Below are positions 31,900 through 42,349 of a stretch of DNA of 64,000 nt, piece after piece. The DNA is from Perkinsus chesapeaki. Its lineage: Eukaryota; Perkinsozoa; Perkinsida; Perkinsidae. Every line of letters begins with the position of its first letter. Positions within the stretch are counted from its first letter, which is position 1. The translations under genes were made by a program, and so were the position numbers. The notes beneath the pieces are model-generated. The model was not told the DNA's origin and did not search any database. It saw only the letters and a list, made by a program, of their open reading frames with translations. The stretch lies in NCBI GenBank assembly GCA_013115145.1, contig JAAPAO010000111.1, positions 1 through 64,000 of the forward strand. The letters run 5' to 3'.

Positions 31900-34540
31900 T
31901 TCCCCCTGGAATGCTCCTACTTCCAGACTGGCAGCACCGGAGATGCCCTTAGCCACAGCTATAAGACTCTCCTCATCCCCAACATTAATATGGATCTTAC
32001 TAATATTAACCAGCTGCCCCAATACCTAGGACAAAGCATGATATAGATGATAGGCACTAGAAAGGACCTGTTGGATGATGAATGGTGAAGCCACCGAAGG
32101 GCTACCAATGCCAGATACCTCCTCAATGGCTGGGCACCCTCTGAGCTGGTCCAGCAAACGGCTACATGAAGAGACTCCAATCCACTATAAGGGTCCTAAT
32201 GATGACCTACTCCGTCCACGGACTGATCTCCAAGCACTTGAGCCTCGGCAGCGAGCATGACCCTAAGAGCTCCGCTAGAGCATCGACACCCTCTGCTGTG
32301 GTGATATTATGCACCTTTACCTCCTCCAAGAGGGGCCCTACTCATTAAAGCAGCCTAATACCCTCATGCTGCTTGCCCATCCTACCTGTGCTAGGCTTCA
32401 CCAACGCCTTCACCAACTCCAGCGCTGCACCCTCAGGTCTGAGACCAAGCTCAATGTGAGTGAGCTTCGGCGCATCGACGACTCCTCCGAGAGGCAACAA
32501 GGAGCATCCTCGGACGACGGTTACCTGCGACAATTCTTTATAGTGCGTAAGATAGAAGATATCAGTGGTGGCCCGAAAGTGATGTAGTTGGGCAATCCAC
32601 AACATTGACCACTATAATAGACCACCGAGCAGTACCGAGGTAGCTTTCTATCAGATTCGAAATAAGTTGCATAATAACCAGCTCACCCTATTGAGCGTCA
32701 ATCGCTTCAAGTTGTCCAGCCTCATCGGCAGCCGTACTGCCCTCTGTGGGTCAAGTATAAGCCCGTCGACTTCAAGCTTCCGTACTGCCGTCATTGCCTA
32801 CCACAACGCCTGCTCCTCCCCCCTACCTCCCTCCTTACCTTCGTATTCTCCATGGCCAGCGCTATCGGGAGTGGATCCTGGCAAACATCCGCACACTTTG
32901 CGAACCGTATAGTGCCGATATCTTCCCCCAGGCCCTCCGCTATAGCGCCTATCCGAGCCATCACCTTCTTAGCCCTGCACCAACAACTCCCCGCAGAGCA
33001 CCGAGTGGCCATACCGTGAATCATGGTGACCGCTACGGATGAGAGCGGTAAAATCAATATCGAGGGTGGACAGGCGCCCTTTGATCCATCTTTCGAGTAG
33101 ATACCCAGACCCATACTTAGGCGGATTGTGCCTCAATAAGTGTTGCACTGCCCTCAGCGACGCACGCGGTAGATCTGGGCTCACGCGCAACTATCAGCAG
33201 CATTCGCAATGGCCGACCATGGGCAACCTACCCCTCCTGTAGCGTACTGGTGGCGGACTGCATTACGATGGAACTTGCTGGTTTGACCAAAGCTGGCCGC
33301 ATCCAGCGGGTCCATAAACCGCACAACTCGAATAAGGGGCCCGATAGGCAGGATGGCATCTTTGTCATCCAGTTGGCCTTCCCGATAGGATACTAAATGA
33401 CATTCCAAGCTTTCCTACCTGAAGCGAGCTCTGATAGTGGCACGCCTCCCTCCTTAGCTGCATCAATAACGAAGTGAGGGTCTAATTGCCCTTTGGCGAG
33501 AAGCACCTCCAACGAGGCTAATATGGACGATCGTACCTGGCGGAGGGTGGTAAGGCGCAGGTTCGATCCCTGGGTCAGGCATTATTACTGTTCCTATACT
33601 AAGGAGCTGTACAATAAGCTTGTCCAAATAGCGGCTGAGGACATCCCCAGCGAACCTACGTATACCTGATCGAGCTCTATATCATACACTCGCCGCTGGT
33701 ATCACTATCGACACCATCGATCGGGCGTGCGCTCTCTACACTAAAAGCTCTTCCCTTCCTGCTGTAGTTGGTCCGAAAGCAACCCTAGGCTAGATTATCC
33801 TCCCAACAATGTGCTCAAGGAGCGCACGCAATACAGCTAGATTAGTAGGGGCCCTATCACCACAGTAAGGAGCGATTTCAGACGATGAAATGGCCCTCCC
33901 TCCTCCTGGTACCACTTATGGCTACGCTAATAGTAGGCCTTTCATTTCAGCAACGTAACGACTGATGGCACGAGGAATGATAAAATTTCGCCAGACAGGC
34001 ACCATCACACTACTGCAACGTGAGTTATGATATCCTCAATTACGAATGTTCTATCACAGAGGTAGGGTAGATCTCATAACAACACCACTTGCAGAGAACT
34101 GAGCTCATATCAATCGATACGGGAACAGCAACCTCTGCTGACTCGCATACTAAAACCTTAGGGTTCATAATGTCTGCCGCCCTGCAGCAAAATAAGAGTT
34201 GGTAGAATAACTACCAAGTGTATATAGACCAAGCAGGAGATATCCCTCAACAGCTTGGCCCCTACAGGAAGAGGAGGAACACCTTTGTGGGAAATACACT
34301 GTAATTTCCTTGTATACAATTATTCCACTATTAACCTTGCCCCCCTCCCCCCTCCCCCCTCCCCTGCCTATTACCTTCCTTATTACCATCCCCTCCTCCT
34401 CCACCTTCATTGTCACCAGAGGATAGTCCTGATGTAGAGGCAGCCGAACCGAAACCTCCAGCGGTAGCGTTATGACAAGAGCAGCACGTTTCCATGTCAC
34501 CACCAATATCACATAGAGCCTACCAAAAAAGTCACGCGCC
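31900..34540 (-). CDS. Multi-exon protein: Cys-rich N-terminus, ARM/HEAT-like middle, LRR-like C-terminus
   Basis: Minus-strand exons in order begin with METCCSCHNATAGGFGSAAS (about 34.48 kb). Next come MNPKVLVCESAEVAVPVSID and SSVLCKWCCYEIYP, then CDGACLAKFYHSSCHQSLRC (34.0 kb), whose C-x2-C...C-x3-C...H-x-x-C pattern recalls the MYND finger of SMYD-type SET proteins. Helical segments follow: DRAPTNLAVLRALLEHIVGR, FAGDVLSRYLDKLIVQLLSI, LEVLLAKGQLDPHFVIDAAK and RASLRAVQHLLRHNPPKYGS. The end is LRR-like: AVRKLEVDGLILDPQRAVRL, DAPKLTHIELGLRPEGAALE and HNITTAEGVDALAELLGSCS, closing near 31.9 kb with VLGQLVNISKIHINVGDEES. Joins, start and stop are approximate, and two genes are possible. No SET catalytic motif was seen. 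Confidence 0.4.
34340..34364 (-). repeat. G-rich tract with quadruplex potential (minus strand)
   Basis: The plus strand has four C-runs separated by single T residues, so the minus strand reads four G-runs of four to six separated by A. This fits the G-quadruplex pattern on the coding strand of the Cys-rich/ARM/LRR gene, probably within an intron. Confidence 0.6.
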
Positions 34541-34676
34541 ACAAAATCCCTCCTAATTAAATTGACTAGAAGCCTTAGTGACTAGAAACGCACTATGAAC
34601 TGGTCCGTCACAATATTAAGTTTGTTACATATAGTAGCAGTGTGAATAGCTATAATTCTCATACCGCTCCTTCCTC

Positions 34677-36590
34677 TCATCGTGGCCTGTGCGCCGGTGA
34701 TGATGATGCTCCATGCCCTGCATTGGCGTCTCGGAGCCTATTTATGAATGATCTCTTTCCCGCGCTGTTTTGCCTCCTGCTGTGATGGCCTCCACTTGCT
34801 GCCGAGTTGCTCGATCCACTGTCTTTAACCATCGGTGTGGATTCTGTGGTCGCCACTGAATTCTCGCGCTGGTAACGAAGCTGTTCGCTGTAGCCCTGAA
34901 GAGAACATTTCGCTATCGAACGACCCGGGTTCAAACCACGCCATAGCCCAACAACAAAACTTCACGAAGTTCCAGACCATCCCTGTCCGTCGAGGAGGCC
35001 CCTCCGTACAGAGGACCATCCGTCGCAGAGACTCCCGAGCCTTAACCAGTCTTCAACTCCTCTCACCTCTGGTGAGATCATAGCACCTCACCTGCTTATA
35101 ACTCTCCTCATAGCTCGGCACCGATGGCTTCCTGTACTGCTTCTTTCCCTCAGCTCCTCGAGATCTGTTTCTCCTTGCCGGTGACCTGCGTCTGACGCTT
35201 GTCACTGTTGCTGGAGGGGATGCTGCCGTGCGATCTAACGTAGCTATCCATATCACCACCCTTCCCCCTTTATTACCACTAGTCACCCTGGCCCCCGCGG
35301 CGGCATAAATAGGCAGTCTAGGTTGAACACCAGCCACCGCCGTCTGCTGCTGCTGCTGAGGTGATGCCGTCTCGAGGCGCTCTTCCGCCCACTCCTCAGT
35401 GAGATAGCGCCACAGTGAGAGCCCTCTGGCCTCCCCTGCCATATCCACTGCCATCTCCCACCCGAGTATCCTTTCATCTGGCCCGTAGTCTCCTTCAGAA
35501 TCTGACTTCGGTGCCGCCGAGGCTACCTCTACATCGGGCGTGGCACCAGAATGATAGTTAGCAGAGCAACCGTCGATCAACCTCAACAGCTGCCAGAAGG
35601 TCAATCCAGTTGTTTCGTTCAGCTTCATCGAGTGCTTAATAGAAAGCTGCATGTCCCTTAAGGACGAATTCACTTTCACCGCTAAATTGTTAATGCACAA
35701 TCGGGACCTATTGGCCTCCTCTTCGACGCGGCCATAGGCTCTGGCCAAAGAGCAGCCAGCAGAGACGCATACCACACCGTCCACGAAGACCTGTATGGTC
35801 ACTACAATACCATTGAGGATGCTAGATTGGGCTGATATATAGTGACTTGATAGTAGTGCCAATACTGTGGTGAAGAGAGCAATAATGAGGCAGGCTAAAA
35901 GGGGCGTCCATGCCTCCACAACAACACTGTGGAAGACTCTTCCCAAGGAGGCTTCGTGGATGTATTGAAGATCGTAAATGAAGCGGCAAAAGGTGATGAG
36001 AGAGAGCAAGCTCAATAGTATGCCGGCTTGAGGTAGGCCAATGAAGCCTATTATCGCGTACAGGAGGACAAGACCGGTGCAAGAAAGCTGAAATACAACC
36101 TCCGGTGATTTGAAGGACCACTCACGGAGGACTATACTAGTGGCCCTATGCATTGTCTGGCTTTGGAGCTTGCGAAGCTGTACACCTCTATAACGTAGAC
36201 ACCAAAGTAGATGGTATCTGAGATAGTGTAAAGGGAGGAGGGGGAAAGGGACTTACAATGGTCCGAGGATGAGCAAGAGAGCAGGACCAACCCATCGCTC
36301 GGTGGTACCAGGATAACAGACTAAAAGCTGGACTACAAGATATGCCAGGGTTAAGGTCGAATTCAGGATGCCAAGCAGTGTACTGTACTCCATAGCTAGG
36401 CCTTCTCTCACCAATCCGACCTGATATGAATCTTTATTGAATTCAAGGTAGAGTATCTTACAGCTATACTGTCCTTATCTATTGATGAGGTGCTCTTATC
36501 AGATACAGTGGCCTCCCCTACAGAGCCCCCTTCATGCTGCCTCATAGAGCGAAGGTGATCCCCTCCAGCTAAAGTCACGTAGCCAGACAT
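34677..36590 (-). CDS. Polytopic membrane protein (about 7 TM) with long cytosolic tail
   Basis: The start is ATG 36588-36590 (MSGYVTLAGGDHLRSMRQHE). The first exon ends DSIA and joins in phase (donor GTAAGA, acceptor ATATCAG) to VGLVREGLAMEYSTLLGILN. A second intron (donor GTAAGT, acceptor GTTATAG) joins in phase to GVQLRKLQSQTMHRATSIVL. Hydrophobic segments follow: STLTLAYLVVQLLV, VGPALLLILGPL, VVFQLSCTGLVLLYAIIGFI, AGILLSLLSLITFCRFI, TPLLACLIIALFTTVLALLS and ILNGIVVTIQVFVDGVVCVS. The roughly 200-residue tail is rich in Ser, Arg and Gln and ends SSSPAHRPR with TGA at 34677-34679, after a short intron near 34.9 kb. About seven helices and cytosolic-type termini suggest a receptor-like or channel-like protein. 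No family signature was recognised. Confidence 0.6.
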
Positions 36591-36961
36591 ATCTATATCC
36601 AACACTAATATCCATCCTCAAAGTTTTTAAACCCTCCTTCAACCTAAGATACTCATGAGGGGGCCATTAGCCTAGGCTGATGATGCCTTCATAGGGCGGC
36701 TTTATAGCTCATCTCTATTATCCCACATCAACTTTGACAAAGCTCAATCCCCCGACGGATGCCCTTTATTAAACAGCTGAGCCCTGTTAAGTAGGGCCCA
36801 ACCCCGAGGACCCCCATCAGTTTATATTGAGTAGATATTTCAATTTAATAATTTAATACCCACCATTAGCCCAACGACAGTGCCCTCCGTGATAGTTTCG
36901 TGGCGCGTGACTGTATTTTTTGTTTTTGCGCCGTTGTTGTTGGTTGTTGTTTTTATTATCA
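36591..36961. promoter_or_regulatory. Shared divergent promoter region
   Basis: This 371-bp region lies between the start of the minus-strand 7-TM gene and the start of plus-strand SRPRB. It must contain both promoters. AT-rich blocks (CAATTTAATAATTTAAT near 36840) and a T-rich tract just before the SRPRB ATG are the visible features. Confidence 0.5.
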
Positions 36962-38802
36962 ATGGCACCCTATTGGCTTTCAGAAGGGGTTAATTCCCTA
37001 TCCTCTACAACTGGCTTAAATGAAGTCCAATCCTATTGGACCATTATAATAGCGAGCGCGTTACTGTTGGCCGGGCTGTTATTTGGTAATAGGGGAATCT
37101 TTTGAGGACGTTGCAAACCTTCGTGAACATCTTGGAACCTTTCTAACTCCACACATATCATTCTTGGGGCGAGGTAGGATATCACCGATAATAATGGCTC
37201 GGAAATCCTAAGGATGTCACCAGTGTGCGGATAGGGCTCTTCCGCAGGGTGTCCTTTACAGCCTCCATCAGCCCACTGTATCGGACATTCGGACAGCAGT
37301 CTCTCTGTTTCACTGAAGCCTATCTTCAAAGGTCAGTGGCCCAATCATTGGCTCCTGGCATTTCGGTGAATATGGTCAAAGTGCTTGTAGCCGAGCTCCT
37401 ATGCATACTTGTCACCAAATAAGCTTATACATAATGAAAGTTTGCCCATTTTATATCTCCAGTCTTTAGATCATATAATAGAAAATAATGCTTATGAATA
37501 GTACACAAATTGAGCTCTGATCGTGTCCATGTAGCCCAGTGCCTCTTTCTTCTTCCCTCCACTCAGCAAGCCTATATCTCCTTGGTTTCTGGTCGGCAAA
37601 TGAAGGTGTTGGCTCCGGTAAGAGAGGAAAGCTAGTGATGCTAGCAGGCCCTTGTGGCGGTGGAAAAACTGCTATCTTTTCCTGGTGGAAGGTAACCCCC
37701 GCGCTCCGAGCTCAACCACTGACCTGCTTTAGTCCCGCAAGCACCCGGAAACAGTGTCATCGATGAGACCTAACAGGGAGGTCCTGACCTTACCCACAGG
37801 GAAGTGTTTAGAGGTCTGTCGGCATTAAGGGAAGTCGTTGAAGCAGCTTTTTCAAGGTAGTGGACTTCCCCGGCCATAGGAGGCTGAAATTCGAGGGCTA
37901 TGAGCTGCTGAGGAACACCGCGTGCATATGCTATGTTATGGACTCCACTGACCGAACGATGGTCAAGGAGGCGGCAGAGTAGAGCCAGATTTAACTGGGA
38001 GAGCTCCTTTACTAATGCTTACTTCAGGAGCTTATATGATCTATTTACGAACCAGTTGTTCTTGAAGTATCTTCCTCCAGTACTGCTGGTAGGCCTGGAG
38101 GAGGGGATGGTGGCTTCATAGTGGAGCTGCTGCGCAGGTGCTTAATAAACAGGATTTGCCTACTAGGCGAACCACAAGACGAATTATTGGCGACCTAAAT
38201 AAGGAAATGTAATGTTGTGATATGGAAGTGCCTGAATCAGTGTCCTTAGTGAGCAATTGCGGACATCTCGAGGACAAGTTTTGGAGGGAGAAAATGAAGC
38301 TGATAATTCACTTGGAGTCGAGGGGGAGGCATTTGAGTACTAGGGATGGGATGTCTGGGTTCATGGGCTATCGCTGGAGTTCTGAAGACCGCTTTGGTCC
38401 GATATTCCTACCCGGTCGACTATTTTTAATGCTGTGAGGTGCAGCGCCTGAAGCCTTTCGGGGCTTCCTCGGGACTAGACCGGTGTGACTGGGTGAATCA
38501 CATCGTTAATCCAGTTACATTTCATATTTAACATTCCAGCTTTACCCGGTGAAATGATACTTTCGAGCCCTAAACTAAAAGCCAACTTTAAGGGATATAT
38601 TATTTTTAACTCGATTCCCATCCCGAGTGTGTCTACTTGTAACACTCCCTTCTATTATAACTGCCCTTTCAGTATCGAGAAGCATGCCCCTGTACCAGTT
38701 CAAGTGGCAGAGTATAGCGCTTTAACAGTGGGCAAGGGTGCCGCAGAGGACAGTGATGTTGTTGATGTAGTGGCAGATTGGGTCACGGCAGTTACTCAGT
38801 GA
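36962..38802 (+). CDS. SRPRB: Signal recognition particle receptor subunit beta
   Basis: This is a multi-exon gene. ATG 36962-36964 opens MAPYWLSEGVNSLSS, and a single membrane helix follows (TIIIASALLLAGLLF), as in all SRbeta proteins. The GTPase domain has a P-loop (KLVMLAGPCGGGKTAIFSW), the switch I segment TVSSMRPNREVLTL, the G3 motif VVDFPGHRRLKFEGYELLR, CICYVMDSTDRTMVKEAAE, the G4 motif LNKQDLPTRRT, SLGVEGEAFEY and a C-terminal VPVQVAEYSALTVGKGAAED helix ending AVTQ with TGA at 38800-38802. Classic SRbeta has NKQD, and so does this. The protein anchors SRP receptor alpha at the ER during cotranslational targeting. It is divergently arranged with the 7-TM gene. Confidence 0.88.
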
Positions 38803-39165
38803 ATGCTGCAGCTCTTATACACCTCGTTAAGTTTCATACCACACTTTGTTGCATTTAGCAAGGGAAATCTGGCTGTATTGTTTTGTTGGGCAGCGATACA
38901 GCATGTATAGTATTTCTAAAGTTCTGTGAGTTATTTGGTAAATCCTGTGCCCCTTGAGATACGTATTAATAATAATAGTACAACACTTAAGGAGCACACT
39001 TTCGGAGCTAACCGATCCTATTGCTTCAAGTGTTCGCATTTGGTACAAGTGCTACTGCTAGTAGTAGCAGTACCAGTGTATTATCCTGTCCTCCTCTATG
39101 CTAGGATGATCTAGCCGTCTCTGTCTGGAGAGACTAGTAATTTTGTTGTTAGTAGTTTTTCTGCA

Positions 39166-42080
39166 ATGATACCGGGCATCCCTCCCCCTCTACCACCTAA
39201 GGCACCAGCAGCAGGTTGTATCTGCACACAGGGCCCCGGTAGCAATACCCTAATTTTTCAGGCACATTTATTGGCGGTGCGGTTCTGCCTCCTCCGGCGC
39301 CCCCGATTCCGATGCCACCGCCGCTGACAGGTAGTAGACAGCATTAGCGGTTGCCTAGGGAACGAAAATTTAACAACATACTGGTATCGGTTTCCGACCA
39401 CCGAGGAGCGCCCTCCTTATCTGGTTGAGGTAGGGGGAGAGATGTAAATTATCAGGCACACCGGGAGCGTTGCTGATGCCTCCTGCGCCAATGGGAGTGG
39501 CACCACCAATTCCGACAGGACTCGGAGCTCCTATAGCAGCTCAACAGCAGCCTTTGGTGACACCAGCGCAAATGGGGTGGTGTGAGGTAGTAGGGAAGTG
39601 GCTACGTTGAGATAGAGGAAGGTTACTGGAGTTTACGGGAAGATTTCCCGGGGAAATTATGGAGGAACAGGGGAAATTGTGGACATTTATCGGAATTTAC
39701 GGAAATTTAGAGGAATTTACAGAAATTCCCAGAAATTTACGGGAAATTATTGAAATTTACTAGAAATTATAAAAAAAAATAGGGAAGTTTACGGGAAATT
39801 CATGGTACATGGAAATTAATGGGAATACTTTCTTGTAGCGTTGCGAGAATCAAAAGTCCCCGGCGGGCTCTGAGATGAAACGGTTGATCGATTTTATTGC
39901 AAAACTTGGTAGCACCCTGCCGTAATGGAACCCTCAACGATCGGTGTGGAAGTTAATTCCGTTGAGTTGTGGAGGGATGGGTAGGGAGTATCTTCAGGTT
40001 CAAACGTCAGATGGGAGAGTTTACTACTTCCATCCCACCACAAAGGAGTCCACTTGGGACAAGCCTAGGGAGCTGCAGAGTGAGCTGGAAAAGGCGAACA
40101 ACACTGAATGGAAAGTAGTAGTGTTGACGCATGCCTGAGGGGGAAACTGGTGGGCAGGAGTATCACATATGGGACGGTCGGTCATACTTCTACAATACGA
40201 AGATGCACGTATCGTGCTGGGAAGTGCCACCGGAGGTCCGCAAGGCTCGGGGGCATCTTCAAGGTAGAACGGTCTTCTGGTTCGGTGTGTTGGGAGGAAT
40301 TGTTAGGGGGAGACTATGGATCAGATGCCAGTATGACGGATGCTGGCAGCACAGTGGAGGAAATTGGAGGAGAGAAAGAAGGGCAGCAAAAGGCTAATAA
40401 AACGGGAAGCGAAAAGCGGGCCGATTTTCGCGAGATGTTATCGGACAACGGAGTGGACAGTTCATGGAAATGGAGCCAAGTGGCTGATCTATCCAAGAGA
40501 GATATGCGGTAAGGTCATCGTCAGGGGTGGAGCTTAGGGTTATTATTGTGCTTGTTCTACTTGGAATCGTCTACATGTGGAGAGCAGATTTTGTTTGACT
40601 CTATTAGCGTCCTCCTTTGGGTGGTCAGTACGGTTGTGGTGTTTATAACGGTTGAACGTCCTGTGAAGTTCAGCTCTGACAGAAGCAGTCGCGGGCGACC
40701 AATTTGTGAGGTTGAGTGTGCCTAAAGGACTGAGTGGACTACAAACCCTCTTCGATAGGGAATTTCGGAATCTACTCAAATTTCTGTTTTTTTAAATTAA
40801 AGTCAAGTGAGGTTCATTTTAAGGTATCATGCATTACCAACGATGGGGGAGAAGAAACAGGTGTTTGCTGAATACATACTGCACGGTCAGAGGATGGTGG
40901 AACAAAGGAAGGTGAGAGTACAATATGGGATAGCTGAGGGAATCTTTGGGGATGATCATTAATATCGAACAGAGAAAAATGTTCACAAGGCCCCTCCAGA
41001 TGTTGGCATTTCTCGGCAGGATTACTGTTCTCGATTTAATATGAATTTTGGCTCTATGTAGTGTGGTGTTGGACGGTTCATACTTGAGCATCGTTGACGG
41101 AGGAGGGTCACATACTCTTCCAAGCTGAGTGTCCTAGGGTTTGATGTCATTCCTTATTACTTCAGCGGGACGATAAACGGTCGATGATGTACGATATGGT
41201 TAAGGCATTGCAGGGATGGAATGGCATGTCAGAAGATACCAAGTAGGACGGGGCATAGCATCGGTAGTGATGGGTCATACAGGTACGATCAGTTGGCTGC
41301 GGATAGTTCTATGAGCGGACAGGAGTGGTGGGGGAAACTAACAGAGAGGGAAAGGATGACCTTATTTGAGGCGTTTGCGGATGACTACTGTATGGACTAA
41401 GCTATAGTGTGGTTTGGAGGGAATGGTCAGGTGATATACAAAAGAAGAATAGACAGGCAAGAGATGAGAGGAATATGCAGCAACTTAAAAAGGCGCTGAA
41501 GGAAAGCTCGGCAGTTAGTTACGATATGAGGTGGGACAGCTAGAGGTGTCAGAAAACATGCTATGGCTGGTCTTAGTATGGCCGACCTTGCGGCGTTGAA
41601 GCAGATCTCTTGTCTGGAATGTTGGCAGCAATTGCAACCTAATCAGCGAATTACTGTGTGGCGGACATGTATAGCTGCGGAGACGAGGCGATTGAAGAAT
41701 ATGATCGAAACTGGTAGGCATCACATACTTGCCACGACGAACTATTGAGGGAACTTTCTGGTCAAAAATAAGTGTACAGTCTGAAGAGTTTAGCATGGCC
41801 TTGAAATGGGCTGTTTGTCGAAGTGGAAGAACTGGATGAATCGTCTTTACCGAGTGGTGTCCTGCCTCCTTGAGAATAGCTTTCCATTTGTCCAAGCTTT
41901 CCCATTTCACTCGTTATACCTTACTGATCAGGTAATACTACCTATTCACATAAAGATCGCAAGATGAGGAAGGAGCGAGAGGCAGCAAGTTACATTACGG
42001 GCCCGGCGGCACCAGCAGCAGCAGCAGAGCCGAAGGTGAAGGAAGCCACTCGGAGAGTTGGCGAGAAGGCTAAACGATGA
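39166..42080 (+). CDS. PRPF40: Pre-mRNA-processing factor PRP40 (WW-WW-FF protein)
   Basis: ATG 39166-39168 opens a proline-rich N-terminus (MIPGIPPPLPPKAPAA, VLPPPAPPIPMPPPLT). An exon ends PAQMGWCE and splices at about 40001 to WW domain 1 (VQTSDGRVYYFHPTTKESTW). A 43-bp intron from 40112 leads to WW domain 2 (EYHIWDGRSYFYNTKMHVSC). FF-type repeats follow: FREMLSDNGVDSSWKWSQVA, KKQVFAEYILHGQRMVEQRK, RDDKRSMMYDMVKALQGW, YDQLAADSSMSGQEW, RDERNMQQLKKALKESSAVS and MADLAALKQISCLECWQQLQ. The end is an Ala/Lys-rich tail (VKEATRRVGEKAKR, TGA 42078-42080). PRP40 bridges U1 snRNP and branch-point factors in the spliceosome; WW domains bind prolines. The tail is shorter than the animal RS-rich end. 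Some joins are approximate. Confidence 0.85.
39588..40000 (+). repeat. Large PRP40 intron with degenerate GGAAATTTAC repeats
   Basis: The intron between GWC(E) and the first WW domain is about 413 bp, far longer than the usual 40-60 bp here. From about 39634 to 39830 it is made of imperfect head-to-tail copies of a 10-12 bp unit like GGAAATTTAC(G). The boundaries are GTAGTA and TCTTCAG. Confidence 0.75.
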
Positions 42081-42349
42081 CTCAGATTGTACACTTGCCG
42101 CCGTCATACGTTTCAAAATACGCCACAAGGGGCTTGCGTTACCCAGTATGGGAAAACATAACCTAACCGTAACCGAGCTCACCGGAAGGATCTCATAGAG
42201 GGAAGAAGTTGTGATTGTACAGAGGTGCACGGGAAAATGTGCAAACCCGAATGTTGAAACGTGAACCAGTTTGTGAATAGATGAAGATGGCATGGATATA
42301 GAGCAGGAATGCCGAATTGAGGACACTTGTGAAAGCTGCTGTTGACTTG

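Noticed and set aside
33181-33408. F-box-like stretch VVRFMDPLDAASFGQTSKFH
   Set aside because: The preceding exon joins in phase (LSELAS|D AILPIG), so the segment sits inside a helical repeat region and not at the start of an F-box protein.
33545-33600. tRNA-like T-arm (GGTTCGATCCC)
   Set aside because: The flanking bases do not form a five-pair T stem or an acceptor stem, and the sequence is inside a probable exon.
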